Assembly: GCA_020718525.1 (NCBI GenBank)
Contig: DYRX01000069.1
Coordinates: forward strand, 1 to 14,918
DNA: 14,918 nucleotides
Direction: 5' to 3'
Source: Victivallis vadensis
GTDB lineage: Bacteria > Verrucomicrobiota > Lentisphaeria > Victivallales > GWF2-50-93
Shown: in pieces, positions 1 to 5,419 of the stretch
How positions within the stretch are numbered: position 1 is the first letter of the stretch
Layout: each line of letters begins with the position of its first letter
Made by a program: the position numbers and the translations under genes
Notes under the pieces: model-generated
Seen by the model: only the letters and a program-made list of their open reading frames with translations
The model's database searches: none
What the model was told of the DNA's origin: nothing

Positions 1-25
1 CGTGTGCTTTGTGTCTTCGTGTGAG
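1..25 (-). repeat. Degenerate short tandem repeat, cut by window edge
   Basis: Read on the minus strand, this edge gives CACACGAAGA, then CACAAAG, then CACACG: three imperfect copies of a CACA(C)GAAG-type unit. Similar 'CACGAAGACACAAAG' strings recur in intergenic DNA of many environmental bacterial genomes, which is recollection and not a search result. The element continues off the window, so its length and copy number cannot be judged. Confidence 0.4.
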
Positions 26-307
26 ATAATGTTCAACTTTTGGGAAATGCACCCAGGTCAGACCTCTGAATCCGTTGCACCATTAAAATCGAATGAATAT
101 TGCTGTATCTGCCATATGAGCATGGAATAAAAATATTCTCGGAGGTTGGGACATCTGAGCCATGCCATTTGTCACGGGTGCCAGATTATCAATTTCAAGG
201 AATGAGGAATGTGCATATCGAGACATGTAAATGACGAATGACGCCGAAAGTGATAATCTGCCACCGCGCATTTGCATTGCCTGAGGCGGCTTCACGGATT
301 CAGATCC
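1..307. other. Left-edge intergenic region, no convincing gene
   Basis: This stretch lies downstream of the U32-family gene. The only sizeable open frame is a GTG-started 70-codon frame on the minus strand (83-295). It has no well-placed ribosome binding site and no recognisable motif, so I do not call it a gene. The region holds a degenerate CACACGAAG-like repeat at its outer edge (1-25) and a short perfect palindrome, AGGTC-A-GACCT, at 55-65. No T-tract terminator was recognised after the U32 gene. Confidence 0.6.
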
Positions 308-1558
308 CTATCGGGGGCGGAGCCGGTAAACCTTGTCGTTCCGCCTGAGCTTCACCGGAGATTTTACTGTTGCAATTTGCCCCTTGCGGGCCTCGGGGAC
401 GGATGTGCCGTCAATCACAAGTTCTTCTGCGACAAAGCGTTCCGCTCCGGTAAGGGAGCCGGCAACAAGGAGAATTTCTCCCTTTCTCACTGAATCGGCG
501 TTCAGATTGAGCTCCGCAACGGAAATTTTCCCGAAAAAATTAGACACAAAGCCGACATGCTCCTTCCTGAACTCCGACAGAGATTCCGATCCTCCGCTCC
601 AGGCAGACGCATCTTCGTTGAGATAGTGCCCCCCATGCCAGAAGCCCCTGTTGAATACCGAGGCAAGTCTCTTTTCCAGACGAACCAAATCCTCACCAGT
701 CAATCGCCCCCCAAGATGCAGATCTACCGCCTCCTTGTATGCCGAGACGCATTCATAGACATAGTCGGCACTTCTCCCTCTGCCTTCGATCTTGAGGATG
801 GATGCTCCGGAATCAAGAATTCTCCCGATGATTCTGATTGTGCATAAATCTTTTGGCGACAATATATTGCGTCCTTCAAGCGTAAACTCATTGCCGCTTT
901 CGTCGTCGCGCAGAAGATAGGATCGGCGGCAGTTTTGAAAGCAGTCGCCCCTGTTGGCTGAATGCGAATGCGCATCGAGGCTCAGATAGCATTTTCCCGA
1001 GATCGCCAGGCAGAGAGCTCCATGCACAAATATTTCAAGACAGACAAGTTCGCCGCCGGGACCTTTGATTTTCTCATCGCGGATTTTTTCATGGATGCGC
1101 TGTATTTGCCCGAGGGAAAGTTCCCTGGCAAGGACGACAGCGTCTGCGAATTTCGCAAAATGCCTGACTGCGGCGAGGTTGGAAATATTGTTCTGAACCG
1201 AGGCATGGACTGGAATTCCATGGCGGCGGGCGGCCTCGATGGCGGCGAAGTCCATCGCAATTATTGCGTCAATGCCTTCGTCGGAAGCTATTTTGCAGAA
1301 GCGTTCGACTTCGCTCTGCTCTTCGTCGTAGATGATCGAGTTCAGCGCGAGATATGCCCTGACTCCGGCTTTGGAGCAGAGCCGCCTTATCTTGCGGAGG
1401 TCCTTTTCCGTGAAATTAGCGGCGGATCGTGCCCTGAGGTTTAGCGCGCCGATTCCGAAATAGACCGAATCCGCGCCAGCCCTCATTGCCGCTGAAAGGG
1501 AGTCCCAGGAGCCTGCAGGCGCCAGAATTTCGATGCCCTGCCTACGGATGCCGTTCAT
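308..1558 (-). CDS. U32-family protein (TrhP/RlhA-like hydroxylation factor)
   Basis: This 416-residue protein belongs to the peptidase U32 family. The N-terminus has the family opening 'ILAPAGSWDSLSAAMRAGAD' (residues 11-30) followed by 'VYFG'. The central block 'FVHGALC' at 177-183 leads into four family cysteines, C183, C190, C206 and C210, around 'ANRGDCFQNCR'. 'SPKDLC' follows at 234-239. Despite the peptidase name, characterised members TrhP (YegQ) and RlhA (YdcP) are needed for prephenate-dependent hydroxylation of tRNA U34 or 23S rRNA C2501, and the cysteines are associated with an iron-sulfur centre. The length is closer to TrhP (about 450) than to RlhA (about 650), but I cannot assign the substrate. 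The ATG at 1558 has AAGGT six bases upstream. The gene lies 44 nt after the fabG-like gene and probably shares the ribosomal transcript, which would fit an RNA-modification role. A true protease function is less likely. Confidence 0.9.
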   Translation of the reverse strand: MNGIRRQGIEILAPAGSWDSLSAAMRAGADSVYFGIGALNLRARSAANFTEKDLRKIRRLCSKAGVRAYLALNSIIYDEEQSEVERFCKIASDEGIDAIIAMDFAAIEAARRHGIPVHASVQNNISNLAAVRHFAKFADAVVLARELSLGQIQRIHEKIRDEKIKGPGGELVCLEIFVHGALCLAISGKCYLSLDAHSHSANRGDCFQNCRRSYLLRDDESGNEFTLEGRNILSPKDLCTIRIIGRILDSGASILKIEGRGRSADYVYECVSAYKEAVDLHLGGRLTGEDLVRLEKRLASVFNRGFWHGGHYLNEDASAWSGGSESLSEFRKEHVGFVSNFFGKISVAELNLNADSVRKGEILLVAGSLTGAERFVAEELVIDGTSVPEARKGQIATVKSPVKLRRNDKVYRLRPR

Positions 1559-1602
1559 TTTGCTACCTTATCTAGACGAGTATGATGGACGAGCAAAAAG
1601 GA

Positions 1603-2364
1603 TCAGAGTCCGCCAGTTACTTCCAGGACAGAACCTGTTATGTATGAGGAAGATCTGGAGGCTAGGAAAAGGACGGCGTGGGCGACGTCCTCGGGCTTTC
1701 CAAACTTGCGCAGGGGTATCATTTTTCTATATTCCGACTTTGCCTCCTCGGACAAGTCCGCAATCAACTCTGTCTCGATGAAGCCCGGGGATATGCAGTT
1801 CACGGTTATGTTCCGCCGCGCCGCCTCCTTGGACAGGGATTTTGCAAGGGCGACCTGGCCGGCCTTGGACGCCGCGTAGTTTGCCTGGCCTTGAAATCCG
1901 AAAACGCCGGAAGGCGAGCTTATGCTGATGATTCTGCCGAAACGCTTCTCCATCATTTTCAGGAGTGCAAGCTTGCTCATTATGAAGCTGGAGCCAAGAT
2001 TGCATGACAGAACCGCCTGCCAGTCCTCGAATGGCATCATTCCGACGGCATTGTCTCTGCGGATTCCGGCGTTGTTGACCATGATTTCGAGCGAATCATG
2101 CGTCTCGTTGTAAGCTTTGAAGAAGGACTCGCACGCGGACGGATCGGCGATGTCAAAAGCCTCTATGCGGAGAATCTCCGGAGGATATTCGTCCTGCATG
2201 AGCCTGGCGGAGTCAGTCATATTTCTGCAAAGTGCGGTGACTTTCGCGCCACTGTTCAAGAAGGCTCTGCTGATAGCGGCACCTATCCCGCGGGTGCCGC
2301 CGCTCACGATCACATTCCAGGCGTAGAATTCATTGTTCTCAGAATTCTGCACCGGTCCGGACAT
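1603..2364 (-). CDS. FabG-like short-chain dehydrogenase/reductase
   Basis: This is a classical SDR of 253 residues from the ATG. It shows the Rossmann glycine motif SGGTRGIG at 21-28, NNAG at 97-100 and the catalytic Ser150-Tyr163-Lys167 set in 'SSPSGVFGFQGQANYAASK'. The C-terminal 'YITGSVLEVTGGL' matches the end of FabG 3-oxoacyl-ACP reductases. FabG uses NADPH to reduce 3-oxoacyl-ACP in fatty acid elongation. The 'GQANYAASKAG' stretch is especially FabG-like, but other SDRs share it, and no acyl carrier protein or fatty acid gene is adjacent, so the substrate is unproven. The ATG at 2364-2362 shares its A with the rplQ stop in TGATG, and a TTG three bases earlier is the alternative start. 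No strong Shine-Dalgarno is visible, so translation is probably coupled to rplQ. About 15 residues precede the Rossmann fold, a little more than in typical FabG. Confidence 0.88.
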   Translation of the reverse strand: MSGPVQNSENNEFYAWNVIVSGGTRGIGAAISRAFLNSGAKVTALCRNMTDSARLMQDEYPPEILRIEAFDIADPSACESFFKAYNETHDSLEIMVNNAGIRRDNAVGMMPFEDWQAVLSCNLGSSFIMSKLALLKMMEKRFGRIISISSPSGVFGFQGQANYAASKAGQVALAKSLSKEAARRNITVNCISPGFIETELIADLSEEAKSEYRKMIPLRKFGKPEDVAHAVLFLASRSSSYITGSVLEVTGGL

Positions 2365-2795
2365 CAATTTGCGTCCGTCTTCTTTGCCGTCTCTGCCGCT
2401 TCAGCCTTGGGAGCCTTTTTCTTCCTGGCAGGAGCGGGCTCATGACCTGTCCAGCGAAGAAGGCAGACCTCGGCGGCATCGCCTCGTCTGACGCCGAGTC
2501 TTATGATTCTTGTGTATCCGCCTTTGCGCTCCGAGAAGCTTGGTGCAATCACTTCGAAAAGTCTTTTCACCGCGCCTTCGTCGCGTATTCTGGACACGGC
2601 AAGCCTTCTGTGGTGAAGTGTGCCTTTTTTTGCCAAAGTCACCATTCTGTCGGCGAGTCTTTTAGTCGCCTTGGCTTTTTCGACGGTGGTTCTGATTTCG
2701 CCCGACACAATCAGGCTTGAGACCTGATTGGCAAACATTGCTTTTCTGTGCTGTCCGGTTTTTCCGAGTTTTAAGGTTGCCTTTAGATGGCGCAT
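2364..2795 (-). CDS. rplQ: 50S ribosomal protein L17
   Basis: This 143-residue L17 begins 'MRHLKATLKLGKTGQHRKAM' and keeps the family blocks 'TTVEKAKATKRLADR' (36-50), 'HHRRLAVSRIRD' (61-72) and 'KGGYTRIIRLGVRRGDAAEV' (91-110). L17 is a large-subunit assembly protein near the peptide exit region. The conserved domain ends near residue 116. A tail of about 27 residues rich in Ala, Lys and Pro follows, beyond the roughly 115-130 residues usual in the family. AGGAGG lies six bases before the ATG, inside the last codons of rpoA, and the rpoA stop is one base from the rplQ start. Gene order rpoA-rplQ is conserved in most bacteria. The stop overlaps the start of the downstream fabG-like gene by one base. 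Confidence 0.97.
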   Translation of the reverse strand: MRHLKATLKLGKTGQHRKAMFANQVSSLIVSGEIRTTVEKAKATKRLADRMVTLAKKGTLHHRRLAVSRIRDEGAVKRLFEVIAPSFSERKGGYTRIIRLGVRRGDAAEVCLLRWTGHEPAPARKKKAPKAEAAETAKKTDAN

Positions 2796-2796
2796 A

Positions 2797-3825
2797 TTAA
2801 GCCTCCTGCTCTTCTTCGCTTTGGAGTTTCTTGGACTCTTCCTGTATGAGTCCGATCATTTCGGCGCTGAATGTCATTCCGAGTCCCAGTCCCATGGATT
2901 CGAGCTTCAGCTTGATTTCTTCGAGCGACTTCTTTCCGAAGTTCCTGTATTTGAGCATCTTCTGCTCGGTCTTCATGCAGAGATCGCCGATCAGCTTGAT
3001 GTTGGCGTTTCTGAGGCAGTTCTGAGCTCTGACCGAAAGTTCGATCGTGTCAACGTTCTGCACCAATACCTTGTAGAGCTTCTTTTCCTCATCGGTTATC
3101 GAAGCGAGGGCGCTTTCCTCTCCCGCGAGGGAGCCGAGGAAAGGCTTGAGGTGAAGCTGAAGAATTTTCGAGGCGTTCTCGAGGGCGTCTTTGGGGGCGA
3201 TGCGTCCGTCCGTCCATATTTCCAAAGCAAGGCTGTCCATCTCGGTTTCCTCGCCAACTCGCGCCAGTCCAACGGAATATTTGACTCTTGTCACCGGAGT
3301 GAAGAGGGAGTCCACCGCGATTGTTCCGATGATCTGATCCGCCTTCTTGTTTTTGTCAGCGGGAATCCATCCCTTGCCGCGCTTGATCTCAATTTCAGCT
3401 CTGAAGGCGAAATCCTTGTCGAGCGTGCATATGATCTGCTCTGGATTCAGGACAGTCACGGTGCCGTCGGTGACTATGTCAGCCGCCGTCACAGCGCCGG
3501 CCTTGTCTTTTCTGATTTCCAGCGTCCTGCTTCCGCCCGAATGGGATATCAGGCGAATTTTCTTGATGTTGAGGACGATTTCCGTCAGATCCTCCACCAC
3601 ATTCGGAATCGAGGCGAATTCGTGCTGGACTCCGTCAATTTTCAGGGACGAGATTGCATCGCCCTCGAGGGAGGAGAGAAGAATTCTCCGAATGGAGTTG
3701 CCGATCGTGTGTCCGAATCCGCTCTGGAATGGAGAAGCGGTGAACTTGGCGTAGCGGTCTGTGGCGCTAGCTTCGTCAATCTCGACGCACTTAGGCATCG
3801 GAAAGCTGTTTGCTGATGAACCCAT
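2797..3825 (-). CDS. rpoA: DNA-directed RNA polymerase subunit alpha
   Basis: This 342-residue alpha subunit is full length. The N-terminal dimerisation domain contains 'FTASPFQSGFGHTIGNSIRR' (28-47) and 'LLSSLEGDAI', which carry the residues used to assemble beta and beta-prime. The C-terminal domain has 'LSVRAQNCLRNANI', which aligns with the Escherichia coli 'VRSANCLKAENI' DNA-contact helix and keeps the key Arg and Asn. 'NFGKKSLEEIK' and 'LGLGM' follow. An acidic 'QSEEEQEA' tail ends the protein. The start at 3825 has AGGAG ten bases upstream; an internal ATG at residue 9 lacks a ribosome binding site. The gene lies 74 nt after rpsK. No rpsD (S4) gene lies between rpsK and rpoA, as in Bacillus and unlike E. 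coli. Confidence 0.98.
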   Translation of the reverse strand: MGSSANSFPMPKCVEIDEASATDRYAKFTASPFQSGFGHTIGNSIRRILLSSLEGDAISSLKIDGVQHEFASIPNVVEDLTEIVLNIKKIRLISHSGGSRTLEIRKDKAGAVTAADIVTDGTVTVLNPEQIICTLDKDFAFRAEIEIKRGKGWIPADKNKKADQIIGTIAVDSLFTPVTRVKYSVGLARVGEETEMDSLALEIWTDGRIAPKDALENASKILQLHLKPFLGSLAGEESALASITDEEKKLYKVLVQNVDTIELSVRAQNCLRNANIKLIGDLCMKTEQKMLKYRNFGKKSLEEIKLKLESMGLGLGMTFSAEMIGLIQEESKKLQSEEEQEA

Positions 3826-3899
3826 CTTTGTGTATCTCCTAAGGTTTTATGTATGAGACTCGATGACGGAAGCCGCAAATCGGAGTGCAGGGAATGCGC

Positions 3900-4373
3900 C
3901 TAGACTCTGCGTCTTTTCGGCGGTCTGCATCCGTTGTGCGGAACGGGCGTGACATCCTTGAGCGAATTGACTTCGAGTCCTGCGGCTATGACGCCTCTGA
4001 CTGCCGATTCTCTTCCTGCGCCTGGACCGTTGATTCTGACCTCGGCTTCCCTCATGCCGAGAGCCTGCGCCTTTTTGGCTGCGTCAGTCGCCACGAGCTG
4101 GGCGACGTATGCCGTGCTTTTTTTGGAGCCCTTGAAGCCGCACTTGCCCGCGCTGGACCAGCAAAGGACGTTGCCGTGCAGATCTGTGAAGACGACTTTC
4201 GTGTTGTTGAACGTCGCGTTCACGTAGGCGATGCCGACGGGGACATTTCTGCCGCCCTTGATTTTCTTCTTTGCGGCGGCGCCGTCCTGAGCGGCGGCGG
4301 CATCAGCCGGGACAGCCGCAGTTTCGGCGGTTTCCGGCTTTGGCGCTTTTTTTGCAACCGATTCTTCTGCCAT
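3900..4373 (-). CDS. rpsK: 30S ribosomal protein S11 with Ala-rich N-terminal extension
   Basis: S11 forms part of the small-subunit platform. The core runs from about residue 44 to the end, with 'GIAYVNATFNNTKVVFTDLHG', 'GFKGSKKSTAYVAQLVA', 'INGPGAGRESAVRG' and the near-invariant C-terminus 'DVTPVPHNGCRPPKRRRV'. The protein is 157 residues, while typical S11 is about 129. The excess is an N-terminal low-complexity segment of about 40 residues, rich in Ala, Lys and Glu ('PADAAAAQDGAAAKKK'), that replaces the usual short basic N-terminus. It appears genuine because the ATG at 4373 has GAGGG eight bases upstream and no later Met precedes the core. The gene lies 32 nt after rpsM. Confidence 0.97.
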   Translation of the reverse strand: MAEESVAKKAPKPETAETAAVPADAAAAQDGAAAKKKIKGGRNVPVGIAYVNATFNNTKVVFTDLHGNVLCWSSAGKCGFKGSKKSTAYVAQLVATDAAKKAQALGMREAEVRINGPGAGRESAVRGVIAAGLEVNSLKDVTPVPHNGCRPPKRRRV

Positions 4374-4405
4374 TTATGCAACCCTCTTATTTACAATTAT
4401 TTATG

Positions 4406-4846
4406 TTATTTCTTTGCTGGCGCGGCTGGAGCCGCAGACGCGGCGGGACTGTCGGAAGCGGCGATCTTTCTCTGGGATTTGTCTCGGATCGCTCCGACCG
4501 TCTGCCTCTTGCCTTTTCTCGTTCTCGCGTTGGTTTTTGTCCTCTGCCCTCTCACTGGGAGACCTCTGCGGTGCCTTGTCCCTCTGTAGCTTCCGATGGC
4601 GACCAGACGCCTCACGTCCTGCGCCACCATCCTTCTGAGGTCTCCTTCAACCGTGTAGTCGTTCTGGAGAATCGTGGTGATCTTTGCAAGGTTTTCATCG
4701 CTGAGCTCGTCCGCCTTGATGCCCTCTTTGACGTTGGCTTTTCTGAGTATGTCGAGCGCGAGCTTCGGACCGATTCCGTAAATGTAGCGCAGGGACACTT
4801 CGATCTTCTTCTTTCCTGGAATGTCGATTCCGAGAATACGAGGCAT
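4406..4846 (-). CDS. rpsM: 30S ribosomal protein S13
   Basis: S13 sits in the 30S head and contacts 5S rRNA/L5 bridges and P-site tRNA. The sequence opens 'MPRILGIDIPGKKKIEVSLR' and has the helix-two-turn-helix segment 'YGIGPKLALDILRKA'. 'EGDLRRMVAQDVRRL' and the basic 'GSYRGTRHRRGLPVRGQRTK' stretch, which reaches the decoding region, follow. The C-terminus has the usual 'NARTRKGKR' and then an added Ala/Pro-rich tail ('SDSPAASAAPAAPAKK'). The total is 146 residues against the usual 115-125. AAAGGA lies seven bases before the ATG. It follows rpmJ by 29 nt, the standard bacterial order. Confidence 0.98.
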   Translation of the reverse strand: MPRILGIDIPGKKKIEVSLRYIYGIGPKLALDILRKANVKEGIKADELSDENLAKITTILQNDYTVEGDLRRMVAQDVRRLVAIGSYRGTRHRRGLPVRGQRTKTNARTRKGKRQTVGAIRDKSQRKIAASDSPAASAAPAAPAKK

Positions 4847-4875
4847 TATAAGTTCCTTTCAATTAATTAGTTGCG

Positions 4876-4992
4876 TCAACCCTGTCTCTGCTTGTGGCGT
4901 GCGTTGCGGGAACAGGTCACTCTCACGACCCCCTTCCTCTTCACTATCTGGCAGTTTTCACACCTTTGTTTGATGGATGCCCTAACCTTCAT
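4876..4992 (-). CDS. rpmJ: 50S ribosomal protein L36 (zinc-binding C+ form)
   Basis: This 38-residue protein, 'MKVRASIKQRCENC...' to '...RHKQRQG', is the zinc-binding form of L36, with ligands Cys11, Cys14, Cys27 and His33. L36 binds 23S rRNA and stabilises a late-assembled part of the large subunit. The frame stays open for 24 more codons upstream, but the ATG at 4992 is chosen because it gives the invariant N-terminus and has AAGGAG seven or eight bases before it. The gene heads the ribosomal cluster. The usual upstream partners secY, map/adk and infA are absent here; a zinc-ribbon gene and a histidine kinase lie upstream instead. Confidence 0.97.
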   Translation of the reverse strand: MKVRASIKQRCENCQIVKRKGVVRVTCSRNARHKQRQG

Positions 4993-5073
4993 TTTCGTCT
5001 CCTTCCTGAGCGCGACGGACAAGCCGTCTTTATTGACATGAAAAACAGACTCTTGAATTTGCAAAAGCCGAAT

Positions 5074-5101
5074 AATCTAATGCTGTTGAAAAAAAAAACA
5101 A
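5074..5101 (-). promoter_or_regulatory. Weak candidate promoter for the rpmJ cluster
   Basis: The 125-nt gap between the zinc-ribbon stop and rpmJ is AT-rich and contains a run of ten T on the minus strand. TTGTTT (5101-5096) and TAGATT (5079-5074) are separated by 16 nt and would place a start about 75-80 nt before rpmJ. Both hexamers are poor matches. The T run could also act with weak upstream pairing as a leaky terminator of the kinase transcript. Some promoter is expected here for a highly expressed ribosomal cluster, but this exact site is uncertain. Confidence 0.22.
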
Positions 5102-5117
5102 GAAAATATTCAAAAAA

Positions 5118-5417
5118 TCATTCGAAATTAATCTCGGCGAGGAGATTTTGGCGTCCGAAGGGGCTTGAATGGAGCTGTCTTTGGGACATGGCACCCTGCT
5201 GAAATGTCCATTCTTCGACAAGGGGGGAGAGGATGTAGTCTTCGAGCTCGGGATCAACGGGAAGCGTGAGATCGCAGAAGGGGCATTTGCTGAAATGCTC
5301 GATGTCGTCCCTCGATATGATTTCGTAGCATCTCGGGCAGAGGAGAAGTCGCGCATCCGTGGCGGAAGAGTTCCTATACAGGTGCTTGCTGGAAGTATTC
5401 GGTTTGAGGGGGCGCAT
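5118..5417 (-). CDS. Small zinc-ribbon protein, function unknown
   Basis: I do not recognise this 99-residue protein beyond its metal site. Two CxxC pairs, 'CPRC' (27-30) and 'CPFC' (45-48), are separated by 14 residues in the pattern of a rubredoxin-like zinc ribbon. An acidic 'DPELEDYILSPLVEEW' segment and a polar C-terminus follow. The ATG at 5417 falls two bases after the kinase stop. A GTG at 5423 overlapping that stop (GTGA) would add two residues. The frame is open further upstream inside the kinase gene, but a long overlap is unlikely. No strong Shine-Dalgarno is seen, so translation is probably coupled to the kinase gene. The tight spacing suggests a partner or regulator of the kinase, but a general nucleic-acid or protein-binding role is equally possible. 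No membrane segment or signal peptide is visible. Confidence 0.68.
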   Translation of the reverse strand: MRPLKPNTSSKHLYRNSSATDARLLLCPRCYEIISRDDIEHFSKCPFCDLTLPVDPELEDYILSPLVEEWTFQQGAMSQRQLHSSPFGRQNLLAEINFE

Positions 5418-5419
5418 CT

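Noticed and set aside
83..295. 70-codon GTG-started minus-strand frame after the U32 gene
   Set aside because: There is no well-spaced ribosome binding site, no motif and no hydrophobic or charged pattern that suggests a protein. It is reported only as part of the intergenic region.
2728..3816. A 362-codon open frame on the plus strand opposite rpoA
   Set aside because: It lies fully antisense to rpoA and the start of rplQ, has no recognisable domain, and arises from the codon bias of the real genes. Long antisense frames are also present opposite rpsK/rpsM and the kinase gene.
5045..5117. An intrinsic terminator after the zinc-ribbon gene
   Set aside because: There is a run of ten T on the minus strand, but no stable GC-rich stem stands directly before it.
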